A stretch of DNA of 64,000 bases from Rummeliibacillus stabekisii (GCF_007988965.1 NZ_BJVD01000009.1:1-64000), one strand, 5' to 3'; counted from the stretch's first letter, positions 1 through 8,387 are shown. Notes: generated by a model from the sequence alone, not told the origin. Numbers and translations are program-made.

Positions 1-177
1 CTATCTTATCATGGTTAAAATCATTAGTCAACAACTTTTTTAAAATAATTTAAGTCGTTTACTATCAGTCTTGCTCATTTTGACGAGTCAACGTTAACAA
101 CTATACTCTCTTACTATAAATGAGTCAACTATTTTTTTATAAAGTTTTAAAATACAAGCCTCTAACATATATATACT

Positions 178-849
178 TTGGAGGTGAGCATACTGATTAA
201 AAGAATACTGCTACTGATGATAGTAATGTTAGCTATTCTACTCGTCTTTATTCCGACTAAAAACAATTTACTTAGTGTATTTCGGTTAACAGATGAGCCA
301 AACGTTATTTTAAAGGGAACATACGGAAAGGCATTAACAATTGATCTTTCATATGCCGACGAGGAATTTATCAAATGGCTAAACGAAACAAAATCTCCTT
401 ACCCATTATTAATGGTAGACCCAGCATTATTAGAACGTTCTAAAACTCTCGTAAAAGTCATTAAGTCTAAAAACATTCCTGTTGGTTTATTAGGCAAAAG
501 CAGTGAAATATATGAGGAAAACCCATCTCAACTGGAACAAGATATAGAATTGTTCAACACCATTATGAAACAACCTCCACTTTGGTTCAGAACGAAAGAT
601 TACATCTTCCTGCCAAACGTTTCAAATGCTTTATGGAAACAAAAGATCAATATGTTAGCAGCGTCTAAAATGGGCACAAATTCAAAAGAAATAAAGGTTT
701 CAAACGGAGACATTATTGCCATCCCTTATCATCAAGAAGAAAGAATCACCATAAAAAACTTAGAGCGACTAATTGAGAGTAACCAATTTGGACAAATTGA
801 AGAAGTTATTTTTGGTTATTCCGCAACCACTAAAAAGTATCCTAAATAG
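178..849 (+). CDS. PdaB-position protein, degenerate polysaccharide-deacetylase fold
   Basis: A membrane-anchored protein of about 218-223 residues with one N-terminal hydrophobic segment (roughly residues 6-26) and an extracytoplasmic domain. It occupies the position of pdaB beyond kbaA in Bacillus. The spacing of segments such as LTIDLSYAD, IPVGLLGKS, LEQDIELFN and PLWFRT resembles a NodB-type deacetylase, but the TFDDGP metal motif reads TIDLSY and no HxxxH is seen, so deacetylase activity is unlikely. The TTG at 178 directly precedes a strong Shine-Dalgarno GGAGGTGA (180-187). The true start is therefore probably downstream, at the non-standard CTG 193 or ATT 196, or at a weaker ATG 217. 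A sporulation role is inferred from position only. Confidence 0.7.
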   Translation: MEVSILIKRILLLMIVMLAILLVFIPTKNNLLSVFRLTDEPNVILKGTYGKALTIDLSYADEEFIKWLNETKSPYPLLMVDPALLERSKTLVKVIKSKNIPVGLLGKSSEIYEENPSQLEQDIELFNTIMKQPPLWFRTKDYIFLPNVSNALWKQKINMLAASKMGTNSKEIKVSNGDIIAIPYHQEERITIKNLERLIESNQFGQIEEVIFGYSATTKKYPK

Positions 850-853
850 AAAG

Positions 854-887
854 AAGGCTATTTCACCATAACCAGGGAAATAGCCTT
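854..887. terminator. Bidirectional terminator between the PdaB-like gene and kbaA
   Basis: An 11-bp perfect stem (AAGGCTATTTC at 854-864, complement at 877-887) lies between two convergent genes, with short T or A tracts on both sides. Confidence 0.8.
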
Positions 888-890
888 TCT

Positions 891-1613
891 TTACTTTTGT
901 TTCGCTTTTTTGCGGTTTGTTTGTTGATTATTCGCTTGTTGTTTTGTAGCGTTGGCATTATGTTCTTTACGGCGCTCTTCCCTTTTCTTCAAATCAGCTG
1001 CTGATTGTGCATTATATTTAGGTAACTCCAGTAGTTGGAATGCATTAACAGCCAAAATTGGGAATAATAAAATCGTGATATATTGATTGCCTCCTTCAGT
1101 ACGAACCCAAAGCGCAATCAACCATTCGATAATACTTACAAAAACCATGAAAAATAAAGCGGAGATAAGGATATGCTTTTTATTCGTCATTTTGACTTTT
1201 TTGATAGCCGTCAAAAAAGCAGCTACTAATAATACCGCTAATAAACCTATGTATAGGAACCAATCATTTGCAGTATCGGCATATGGCCTAAAACGGAAAT
1301 AGACCACATCTGCAATCGCTATAATCATCAACAATAGTTGTACCCAATTCCACAAAGTTAATGAGCGGAAAATATTTACCCCGATTTGATGCACCGTCAG
1401 ATAGGCAAAATACCCCATTTGGCAAACCATGCTAATTGTAAATCCAAGAAATACAAACCACAATAAGCCGCTGATTGCTTCAGTTAGTTCACCATTAGAA
1501 AAATGCGGTCCATAAAAATTTCCCCACCGAACGATTAAACTCATAACCCCAGTGACCAAGCCGCCTATAATCAACGCTCTTAAAGCAAACTTCAACCAAT
1601 TACGTATCGTCAC
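891..1613 (-). CDS. kbaA: KinB-signalling pathway activation protein KbaA
   Basis: A polytopic membrane protein with about six hydrophobic segments and a basic, Gln/Asn-rich cytoplasmic tail (KKREERRKEH onward). In Bacillus subtilis KbaA is needed for KinB to feed the Spo0 phosphorelay at sporulation onset. The family call rests on topology plus the conserved gene order next to gerD and salA. The GTG at 1613 (MTIRNWLKF) is chosen as start because a GGAGG lies 9 nt upstream. The longer reading frame to 1778 would run into the gerD 5' end and adds unconserved sequence. It is divergent from gerD, with about 150 nt between the starts for both promoters. Confidence 0.82.
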   Translation of the reverse strand: MTIRNWLKFALRALIIGGLVTGVMSLIVRWGNFYGPHFSNGELTEAISGLLWFVFLGFTISMVCQMGYFAYLTVHQIGVNIFRSLTLWNWVQLLLMIIAIADVVYFRFRPYADTANDWFLYIGLLAVLLVAAFLTAIKKVKMTNKKHILISALFFMVFVSIIEWLIALWVRTEGGNQYITILLFPILAVNAFQLLELPKYNAQSAADLKKREERRKEHNANATKQQANNQQTNRKKAKQK

Positions 1614-1761
1614 AACGAGTGTCCTCCATTTTTTTAGAAGTTCTTGTTTCATTCTAACATGAATATTTAAAAAATCTATTTCTTCTCGTTCCCCATACAT
1701 ATTACACGGGCTTTTGTGAACAATAAATGAAACGACTGATACACAAAAGTGAGGGAAGGTT

Positions 1762-2379
1762 ATGTATAAAAAAGCCATTATCTTTACATTTCTTCTTGCT
1801 CTTTTAACAGGTTGTTCCGCTGCTGCTCCTCCTCAAAGCCAATCGTATGAAGATATAAAAAAATCCACTCTAGATGCATTGCAAACAGAGGAAGGAAAAA
1901 AGGTCATACGAAAACTTCTAGAAGATCCGGCCATGAAGGATATGCTTGTGCTCGAGCATGATGATGTCAATTCTGCTATAGAGGACACATTGCTTTCTAA
2001 AAAGGCCGAAGAATATTGGAAAACCCAATTTGAAGATCCTAAATTCCGCGAAACATTTGCTAAAAGCTTGAAAAAGGAACAAAAGGATCTCCTGAAAGAT
2101 TTAATGAAGGATGCCTCTTTCCAAAAAGACTTGGAACAATTTTTCTCTCAACCCGATATGCAAAAACAATTAGAAAAAATCATGAAATCAGCAAGCTCTA
2201 AAGAAGATTTAGAAAAAGTGATTGCTGAAGTCATAAAAAGCCCAATGCTACAAGAAAAGTGGGCAAAGCTAATTGAATCGTCAGGAGAAAAGTCTAAGTC
2301 TTCAGATGGCGGTGGCGGCAGTGATGGTGGCCAAGGTGGCGGTGGCGGCGGCTCCGGTAAAGGAGTTGGCGGTAAGTAA
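1762..2379 (+). CDS. gerD: Spore germination lipoprotein GerD
   Basis: Inner-spore-membrane lipoprotein that organises germinant receptors into the germinosome. Residues 1-18 form a lipoprotein signal ending in the lipobox LLTGC with Cys18 as lipidation site. The middle (about 30-175) is highly charged and helical, with repeated motifs such as EEGKKVIRKLLEDP and DLEQFFSQPDMQ typical of GerD. The last 25 or so residues are almost only Gly/Ser, a low-complexity tail. The ATG is preceded by GAGGGAAGG. The family is expressed in the forespore under SigG; I could not assign a clear SigG promoter here. Confidence 0.9.
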   Translation: MYKKAIIFTFLLALLTGCSAAAPPQSQSYEDIKKSTLDALQTEEGKKVIRKLLEDPAMKDMLVLEHDDVNSAIEDTLLSKKAEEYWKTQFEDPKFRETFAKSLKKEQKDLLKDLMKDASFQKDLEQFFSQPDMQKQLEKIMKSASSKEDLEKVIAEVIKSPMLQEKWAKLIESSGEKSKSSDGGGGSDGGQGGGGGGSGKGVGGK

Positions 2380-2389
2380 GCATGAAAAA

Positions 2390-2414
2390 GGGATGAAGCA
2401 TTTAGCTTCATCCC
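2390..2414. terminator. Bidirectional terminator between gerD and salA
   Basis: A perfect 10-bp stem (GGGATGAAGC at 2390-2399 with 2405-2414) and 5-nt loop, followed on the plus strand by a T-rich run. It separates two convergent genes. Confidence 0.85.
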
Positions 2415-2426
2415 TACTTTTTTACC

Positions 2427-3500
2427 TTAATCTGCTTGCTCTAATTTATCACTTACACGCTGTGCAATTTCTAAATAAATTTGACCTGTTGAATGATTTT
2501 TGGCATAAACAGATGGCGCAAAATCAACTTCATTCCAATCTGGTTGTCCTAAAGGTATTTGGCCAAGTAAATCAGTTCGCAATTCATCGGCTAGCTTTGG
2601 ACCGCCGCCTTTTCCAAATACATATTCTTTTTCACCTGATACATCAGATTGGAACCAAGACATATTTTCAATCACACCAAGAATTGTATGCTCTGTTTTG
2701 ATAGCCATAGCACCAGCACGAGCTGCTACGAATGCTGCAGTTGGGTGTGGCGTTGTTACAACGATTTCATTTGATTCAGGCAACATTTGGTGAATATCAA
2801 GCGCAACATCCCCAGTGCCAGGAGGAAGGTCTAATAATAAGTAATCTAAATCTCCCCACTCAACATCACGGAAGAATTGATCCAATACTTTGCCTAGCAT
2901 AGGTCCGCGCCATACAACTGGTGCATTATTTTCGACAAAGAAGCCCATTGAAATCATTTTTACTCCAAATCGTTCCACAGGGATTATACGATTCTCTTCT
3001 ACAATTGGCATAGTTTGTACACCCATCATATCCGGTACACTAAAGCCATAGATATCTGCGTCAATTAAGCCTACTTTTTTCCCTAAACGTGATAAAGCAA
3101 CCGCTAAATTGACAGCGACAGTAGATTTCCCCACTCCGCCTTTACCTGACGCAATGGAGATGAATTTCACTTTATTTAAAGGCGATAACAAATCCTGTGC
3201 TTCTGCACGAGTGGCAGTTCCACGGAATTGCTCGATATTTTCTTGAGGAAGTTCTTGGAATCTGATGCCGACTGTTTTAAATCCTGCTTCCTTTAATGTA
3301 TTGACGATTTCCATTTGAAGAGAAAGTTGTTCAGGTGTATTTGTTTTCGCAATCGCAATTTTTACACTGACATGTTCTTTCTCTTCTTTAATTGAAACCT
3401 CTAAAACCCCACCAGTTTCCTTTAAGGATTTATGTAGAAAAGGATCTTTTAATGCTCCCACTAATTCCAGAACTTGTTGTTCATTAATCACTGTAGACAC
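2427..3500 (-). CDS. salA: Mrp/ApbC-family P-loop ATPase SalA
   Basis: 357 residues. Residues 1-85 form a MIP18/DUF59-type domain. From about 110 onward comes a deviant-Walker ATPase with GKGGVGKST at 119-127, a DADIYG switch and LLLDLPPGTGD. Mrp proteins are P-loop NTPases tied to Fe-S cluster carriage. The B. subtilis orthologue SalA (YbaL) is also a regulator that represses scoC. The start codon is GTG (3498-3500) behind AGAGGAGT. It lies between gerD (convergent) and cwlD (upstream, same strand, 61-nt gap), as in Bacillus. Confidence 0.92.
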   Translation of the reverse strand: MSTVINEQQVLELVGALKDPFLHKSLKETGGVLEVSIKEEKEHVSVKIAIAKTNTPEQLSLQMEIVNTLKEAGFKTVGIRFQELPQENIEQFRGTATRAEAQDLLSPLNKVKFISIASGKGGVGKSTVAVNLAVALSRLGKKVGLIDADIYGFSVPDMMGVQTMPIVEENRIIPVERFGVKMISMGFFVENNAPVVWRGPMLGKVLDQFFRDVEWGDLDYLLLDLPPGTGDVALDIHQMLPESNEIVVTTPHPTAAFVAARAGAMAIKTEHTILGVIENMSWFQSDVSGEKEYVFGKGGGPKLADELRTDLLGQIPLGQPDWNEVDFAPSVYAKNHSTGQIYLEIAQRVSDKLEQAD

Positions 3501-3561
3501 TCCTCTATTGCGTTTGCCTTTAGTATATCATAACGCTTACAAATAAGTATTATGGCATATC

Positions 3562-4275
3562 TTATTCAATAGAGGATTCAGAATAACGTTCAATGCCATT
3601 CACAATAGCTTCCGCCATTTTTCGTTGATAATCAGGAGAAGACAATAGCTCTGCTTCTTCAGGATTACTTAAAAAGCCGGTTTCAACTAATACAGCTGGC
3701 ATTTTCACTTTTTTCAGCAAATATACTTGCTTTATTGCTAGTGCCTCACGATTTGTATTTTTTAGGTTCTCCTTGATGGAGTCTTGGATAGAATTAGCTA
3801 ACAATTCTCCTGCTGGATGCCCATTCGCATGGTAAAACACTTGAGCTCCGCGCCACTTTGTTTCAGGAATAGCATTTGCATGTATGCTTAGGAATAAATC
3901 CGGTTTTTCCTTGTTCACTAATTTTTCTCTTAAGAATATGTCTTGCTTTTTGCGTTCTCTCAAAGTGTTAAATTCAGCTTTAGGTGTATGCTCGGCGATC
4001 ACATCATCATTCTTTGATCTTGTCATATATACCATTGCGCCTTTTTTCTTTAAAAGCTTTTCCACTTCTTTCGTAATAGCCAACGTTACATTTTTTTCAA
4101 TCAACTTATCTGTAGACGCCCCTCCATCAATCCCCCCATGCCCCGCATCCAATGCTATCTTGACACCACCCAAGGTCTCGGAAATAAAGAATCCGCGATT
4201 AGATGCTTTGGTCTCATACACAACTATGAAAATACAAGCTACTAAAACAACACTCCATATCATCCAACGTTTCAA
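3562..4275 (-). CDS. cwlD: N-acetylmuramoyl-L-alanine amidase CwlD
   Basis: Spore-cortex amidase that, with PdaA, makes muramic-delta-lactam so that cortex lytic enzymes recognise it at germination. An N-terminal signal or anchor segment (about 5-20) precedes an Amidase_3 domain. The zinc ligands and catalytic residues expected for the family are present: His46 in DAGHGG, Glu60 in LIEKN, His132 in SIHANA and Glu198 in VETGFLSN. At 237 residues it is full length. The start is TTG (4273-4275) with AAGGTGG upstream. An upstream terminator isolates it from proS. Confidence 0.93.
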   Translation of the reverse strand: MKRWMIWSVVLVACIFIVVYETKASNRGFFISETLGGVKIALDAGHGGIDGGASTDKLIEKNVTLAITKEVEKLLKKKGAMVYMTRSKNDDVIAEHTPKAEFNTLRERKKQDIFLREKLVNKEKPDLFLSIHANAIPETKWRGAQVFYHANGHPAGELLANSIQDSIKENLKNTNREALAIKQVYLLKKVKMPAVLVETGFLSNPEEAELLSSPDYQRKMAEAIVNGIERYSESSIE

Positions 4276-4351
4276 TCACAGACACCACCTTTTTACCATA
4301 CCATATGCGGAAGACTGTCCCGATATGTCGGTAGCATAAGCAAAACAAAAA

Positions 4352-4378
4352 CCCCTTCTCTGCTGTATGAGAAAGGGG
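4352..4378 (-). terminator. proS terminator
   Basis: Hairpin pairing CCCCTTCTC (4352-4360) with GAGAAAGGGG (4369-4378), one bulged base, directly after proS and followed by a T-rich run when read on the minus strand. Confidence 0.75.
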
Positions 4379-4393
4379 CTTTGTTTATTAGTA

Positions 4394-5830
4394 TTAATAA
4401 GCGCGGGCAAACCACACTGTATGTTTTGCTTCTTTGCCACAATTTAAGCATGTATGCTTTGTTGTTGGCGGATTGAATGGTATGTTTCGCGTAGTGAATT
4501 TTGTTTTTTCTTTTATCGTTTCTTCACACGCATCATCTCCACACCAGCCAGCTAAAACCCAACCAGGAATGGTTTCTTGTTCTTTAGACTTTTCTAAATG
4601 GGTTGTTAAATCATCTAATGTTTCAATATGCGTGTGTGAATTCTCTGTTCGGAAAGCTTTTGCTTTTTCTAAAAGACGCTTTTGCATCATTTCAAGTTCT
4701 TTTTCTACATGTTCAATGACAGCATCTAAAGATACCGAGACTTTTTCATCCTCATCGCGTGCTTTCATTAAAGCTTGCTGATTTTCTAAGTCACGAGGAC
4801 CTAGCTCAATACGGACAGGAACACCTTTCAGCTCCCATTCATTAAATTTATAGCCGGGCGATTGATCTGAATCATCCAGACGAACACGAATACCTTTCGC
4901 TTTCAATGCTGCGAAAATTTCATCGAGTTTCTCAATAATGGCAGGATTCTTTTTCCATGGACCGACCGGAATAAGCACCACTTGTGTAGGTGCTATCTTT
5001 GGTGGCAAGACAAGGCCTTTTTCGTCTCCGTGAACCATAATAACAGAACCAATCAAACGTGTAGATGTTCCCCAAGAAGTTGTATGCACGTAAGTATGCT
5101 TGTTTTCTTTATTCAAGTATTTGATATCAAATGCTTCCGCAAATTTTGTACCTAAATAATGAGAAGTCCCCGCTTGTACAGCTTTTCCGTCTTTCATCAT
5201 CGCTTCAATAGAGAAAGTATCAACCGCACCAGCAAAACGTTCTGATGGTGTCTTTTGCCCATCATAAACAGGGATAGCAAGAAGTCCTTCAACTACCTCT
5301 TTATATATAGATAGCATTTGCATCGTTTCTTTGCGTGCTTCTTCTTCATCTACATGTGCAGTATGACCTTCTTGCCACAGGAACTCGGATGTACGAATGA
5401 ATGGAAGAGTTTTCTTTTCCCAACGGAATACATTTGCCCATTGGTTAATTAAAACTGGAAGGTCTCTGTAGCTTTTAATCCAGTTTGAATATAAATGGCC
5501 AATCATCGTTTCAGAAGTTGGACGTAATGCCAAACGCTCTTCTAATTCTTCTCCTGCTGCTTCTGTCACCCAAGGAAGCTCTGGTGAAAATCCCTCAATA
5601 TGGTCCTTTTCTTTTTGGAAGAAAGATTCAGGAATTAACATTGGGAAGTATGCATTGCGGTGCCCCGTTTCTTTAAATCGTTTATCCATCTCCGCTTGGA
5701 TATGTTCCCATATCTCATAGCTGTCAGGTTTGAATGCAATACATCCACGTACTGGAGTGTAATCAATCAAATCTGCTTTTTGAATTGTATCAATATACCA
5801 TTTTGAAAAATTGTTTGTCATTTGAGACAT
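4394..5830 (-). CDS. proS: Prolyl-tRNA synthetase, archaeal/eukaryotic type
   Basis: 478-residue class II synthetase that charges tRNA-Pro. It is the short ProRS type 3 form: it lacks the large editing insertion of the standard bacterial enzyme and ends in a zinc-like module (CGDDAC, then CLNCGK) and the terminal aromatic WFARAY. Motif 2 (VFRWEKKT...RTSEFLWQEGHTAH) and motif 3 (TSTRLIGSVIMVHGD) are clear. It starts at ATG behind AAGGAGG. A T-box leader lies directly upstream. It stands between cwlD and an exporter gene, outside its usual conserved neighbourhood, so it belongs to the accessory segment. A second, bacterial-type ProRS elsewhere in the genome is possible. Confidence 0.93.
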   Translation of the reverse strand: MSQMTNNFSKWYIDTIQKADLIDYTPVRGCIAFKPDSYEIWEHIQAEMDKRFKETGHRNAYFPMLIPESFFQKEKDHIEGFSPELPWVTEAAGEELEERLALRPTSETMIGHLYSNWIKSYRDLPVLINQWANVFRWEKKTLPFIRTSEFLWQEGHTAHVDEEEARKETMQMLSIYKEVVEGLLAIPVYDGQKTPSERFAGAVDTFSIEAMMKDGKAVQAGTSHYLGTKFAEAFDIKYLNKENKHTYVHTTSWGTSTRLIGSVIMVHGDEKGLVLPPKIAPTQVVLIPVGPWKKNPAIIEKLDEIFAALKAKGIRVRLDDSDQSPGYKFNEWELKGVPVRIELGPRDLENQQALMKARDEDEKVSVSLDAVIEHVEKELEMMQKRLLEKAKAFRTENSHTHIETLDDLTTHLEKSKEQETIPGWVLAGWCGDDACEETIKEKTKFTTRNIPFNPPTTKHTCLNCGKEAKHTVWFARAY

Positions 5831-5854
5831 TTTCTTTTCCTCCTTAGAAAAAAT

Positions 5855-6100
5855 AAAAAAAGCATAAAGCGTCCAAATAAGGACGTCTTTATGCTAGTAG
5901 ACGTGGTACCACCTTAGTTCGGCGTAAATAAACTTTATGCCCTCTAAACGTTTATAACGAAACGACTCGGTTAGCTTTTCACTAACATCTCCGTGGCAGG
6001 GTTCAATAAGAAGAGGTGATATAGCTTCCAGCCTAGGCTATACTTTCTGGTTCACAATTCTTATTTACTTGATCACTTCACTGATTATATATATAAACAA
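5855..6100 (-). ncRNA. Proline-responsive T-box leader of proS
   Basis: Read on the minus strand it has Stem I with an AG-bulge (AGAAAG) and a TATAGC/GCTATA distal hairpin, then GAAC-CCU-G with the Pro codon CCU at 6000-5998 as specifier. The T-box AAGGTGGTACCACG (complement of 5902-5915) follows, then a strong terminator AGCATAAAGACGTCC...GGACGCTTTATGCT with a T run. Uncharged tRNA-Pro would stabilise the antiterminator and switch proS on. The 5' edge is approximate. Confidence 0.9.
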
Positions 6101-6213
6101 ATATATCAACTTGTTTCAGATACTTCAATCATTAGTATCAACACAAATGCTAATTTGTATACCATATTAACATATTCTTTTTCTAATATGGATAGAAGAT
6201 TTATAAGTCTGCT

Positions 6214-6253
6214 CCCCCTACCGTTACTTTCGACGATGGATAGGGGGTTTTAT
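6214..6253 (+). terminator. Orphan plus-strand terminator
   Basis: CCCCCTA (6214-6220) pairs with TAGGGGG (6241-6247), extended by imperfect inner pairs and followed by TTTTATAATT. No plus-strand gene ends here, because proS reads the other way. It could end a small RNA or be the relic of a lost gene. Confidence 0.55.
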
Positions 6254-6300
6254 AATTGGTTCTTCTATCAAATGGTTCACGATAATAACACGTTTTTCAA

Positions 6301-6329
6301 TTGACTTTCTGATTAAATTAAAATAAACT
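6301..6329 (+). promoter_or_regulatory. Candidate SigA promoter of the exporter-padR unit
   Basis: TTGACT at 6301-6306, a 17-nt spacer and TAAACT at 6324-6329. Transcription would begin near 6336, at the edge of the palindromic operators. Confidence 0.55.
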
Positions 6330-6336
6330 ACTAACA

Positions 6337-6366
6337 TACTTTTTAAAAAGTACTTTGATTAAAGTA
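6337..6366. promoter_or_regulatory. Tandem overlapping palindromes, putative PadR operator
   Basis: A perfect 16-bp palindrome TACTTTTTAAAAAGTA (6337-6352) overlaps by TA with a second dyad TACTTT-GATT-AAAGTA (6351-6366). Together they give TACTTT/AAAGTA half sites at regular spacing just downstream of the promoter, where a bound dimer would block initiation. PadR-family operators are often ATACT-spacer-AGTAT dyads, and the linked regulator is encoded two genes down. Confidence 0.7.
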
Positions 6367-6413
6367 TTTTAAATAAAGCATAAATGAATTTAGCAAAAGG
6401 AAGGATTCAACAA

Positions 6414-7601
6414 ATGAAGTTTACTCAATTCTTAAAAACAAAAGGGGCAATCGGAGCCATATTCATGGGCATTTTTTATGCGGTTGCCATGTTAGGGATC
6501 TTCTTGCCTGGCTATTCAGCAATCCCAGGAAATATAGATAAATTACCAATTGCCATAGTTAATGATGATTCTGGTGAATACGGTGCAAAGATTGCCGATC
6601 AGTTACAAGAGAAGTTACCGTTTAAAAAAATTGAAATGGATTTAACAAATAAAAAAGCCTTAAAGGATTTAGAGCATAATGATTTAGCGTTAGTTGTACA
6701 CATTCCAAAAACATTCTCTAAGAATATGCAAAAAGGTGAAACATCTTCAAGCATCGACTTTACAATCAATGAAGCCGGAGCTACAACCGTTTCCTCTTCT
6801 ATCAATTCTGTCATTACGGCAATCAATAACCAATTTAGCACTCAATTTTCTCAACAGACAGCAGAAGGCATTCTAATGAACGTGAATGTACCAAAAGAGC
6901 AAGCGGCTGAATTAGCTAAAAAGATTGAAACGTCGTATGTAGGAAACGTCGTAAAAATTAACGAGATGCCAGATGGTATGAATAATAACATGTTGCCAAT
7001 GTTCTTAACGATGGCTGGTTATACAGGTGCGATGATTGGTGCCATGCAATTAGTAGGCGTATTCAAGGGCAGTCGTGGAAAAGCAAGTAAAACTCGCTCA
7101 TTCTGCTATGTACAATTAACAGCATTGTTAGTGGCAGTAGTATCATCACTAGCCGGTACAGGGATTGCATATTTAATTAATAAACCGAGCGGTAGCCTAT
7201 TCTTCAGCGTATTAGGACACCAAATTCTTAATTACATGGTCTGCTTCAACTTCACGGCTATTTTAATCTTTTTAGTTGGAGAAGTAGGCATGATTTTCAA
7301 CTTACCAATTTTACTCATTCAAACACTAGCAAACGGCGCGACTATTTCCCGCGATATGATGTACTTGCCTTATAAATGGATGAGCTATATTTCACCAATG
7401 TATTACTCTGTACAAGGATACTTTGCTGACTTATACGGAAGTATCAGTGCAAGTCCATATATTTGGTCAATGGTTGCAGTCGGTGCAGCTGCTATGTTGA
7501 TTAACATTGGGATTGTTGCATTTATTCACAAACCTATCCCAGTAGAGGAATCTTCCACTGAAACAGACAAATTAAAGAATTCGTCTGAAGCAACTATCTA
7601 G
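6414..7601 (+). CDS. YhgE/Pip- or DUF3533-like ABC-2-type membrane protein
   Basis: 395-residue membrane protein: one N-terminal transmembrane segment (about 10-32), an extracytoplasmic domain opening with LPIAIVNDDSGEYG, and five or so C-terminal transmembrane segments ending in a charged tail. This layout matches the YhgE/Pip and ABC-2 permease-like families that export unknown substrates or act as phage and secretion accessory proteins. No ATPase is encoded beside it. ATG 6414 is preferred over ATG 6384 because GGAAGG sits 8 nt before it. It probably forms an operon with the following padR gene (46-nt gap) and is likely repressed by it. Confidence 0.75.
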   Translation: MKFTQFLKTKGAIGAIFMGIFYAVAMLGIFLPGYSAIPGNIDKLPIAIVNDDSGEYGAKIADQLQEKLPFKKIEMDLTNKKALKDLEHNDLALVVHIPKTFSKNMQKGETSSSIDFTINEAGATTVSSSINSVITAINNQFSTQFSQQTAEGILMNVNVPKEQAAELAKKIETSYVGNVVKINEMPDGMNNNMLPMFLTMAGYTGAMIGAMQLVGVFKGSRGKASKTRSFCYVQLTALLVAVVSSLAGTGIAYLINKPSGSLFFSVLGHQILNYMVCFNFTAILIFLVGEVGMIFNLPILLIQTLANGATISRDMMYLPYKWMSYISPMYYSVQGYFADLYGSISASPYIWSMVAVGAAAMLINIGIVAFIHKPIPVEESSTETDKLKNSSEATI

Positions 7602-7647
7602 TTTTTGTTACAATAGAGTTAACATGCTTCTTGAAGGAGTGTTAGTA

Positions 7648-8187
7648 ATGTCTATTCAAATCTTTATATTGAGCAAACTGATGGAGGGTGCCAACTACCC
7701 TTATAAATTAAAAAAACACCTATCCGATCCAATTCCATTAGATCAAATAGCTGGATTAACAGAAAGTAAGCTATATTATAATTTTGACTCCCTAGCTAAA
7801 AAAGGGTTGATTGAAATTATTGAAATTAAAAAAGAAGAAAATCGACCAGATAAGCAAGTTTTTGCGATTACCGAAAAAGGTCGCGAAGAGCTGCCCAAGC
7901 TCATATACAAGTTATTTGAGAATGCCAAAGAAATTACAGATATGGTCGTGGGCATAGCAAATATCAAATATGTGAACCGAGAAAAAGTAATAGAGATATT
8001 AGAAAAGAAAGCTCGAACTATTGAAAGCCAATGGGCGCACGTAATTGGGTTCAAAGACCAGATTGAGCTAGATGAAGATAGTGAGAAGTTTGTAAACTAC
8101 ATGACAGGTTATGTATCAACTAAAACGGAACACACGATTCTCTGGCTTGAGGAACTAATTAATCGAATTCAACAAGGGCAGCTATAA
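7648..8187 (+). CDS. PadR-family transcriptional regulator
   Basis: 179 residues. The N-terminal winged helix (about 1-90) shows the PadR pattern FILSKLMEGANYPYKLKKHL...ESKLYYNFDSLAKKGLIE...YAIT-like FAITEKGREEL, followed by a C-terminal helical dimerisation arm (about 95-179, Vir_act_alpha_C type). The ATG at 7648 has AAGGAGTG upstream; the in-frame ATG at 7624 lacks a binding site. Such regulators often control a neighbouring membrane exporter in response to drugs or membrane stress, which fits the upstream gene and the palindromes in front of it. The ligand is unknown. Confidence 0.85.
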   Translation: MSIQIFILSKLMEGANYPYKLKKHLSDPIPLDQIAGLTESKLYYNFDSLAKKGLIEIIEIKKEENRPDKQVFAITEKGREELPKLIYKLFENAKEITDMVVGIANIKYVNREKVIEILEKKARTIESQWAHVIGFKDQIELDEDSEKFVNYMTGYVSTKTEHTILWLEELINRIQQGQL

Positions 8188-8199
8188 CAGATGAAAGCA

Positions 8200-8234
8200 G
8201 TCAGTTTTCCTAATAAAGGAGAACTGGCTTTTTT
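8200..8234 (+). terminator. Terminator of the exporter-padR unit
   Basis: An 11-bp stem with a G-T pair (8200-8210 with 8218-8228) followed by six T residues. Confidence 0.85.
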
Positions 8235-8264
8235 CTAACATTAATTGATAAGAACTTATATATC

Positions 8265-8300
8265 AAACCTCTTTCCGCTGCTATAACAGAAAGAGGTTTT
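8265..8300. terminator. Second hairpin, probably bidirectional terminator
   Basis: A perfect 11-bp stem AAACCTCTTTC (8265-8275) with GAAAGAGGTTT (8289-8299), ending in T on the plus strand. It could also end the minus-strand gene to its right. Confidence 0.6.
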
Positions 8301-8387
8301 TCTGATAAATATGCATGTTCAATTTTGTACATCAAACAAGATAATGATACGATGGCTCATTCTACCAAGGCCCAGGCAATATTGTTT

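Noticed and set aside
1-177. Left-edge region before the PdaB-like gene
   Set aside because: AT-rich with a CATATATA-like sporulation -10 possibility near 166-173, but no convincing -35; no feature called.
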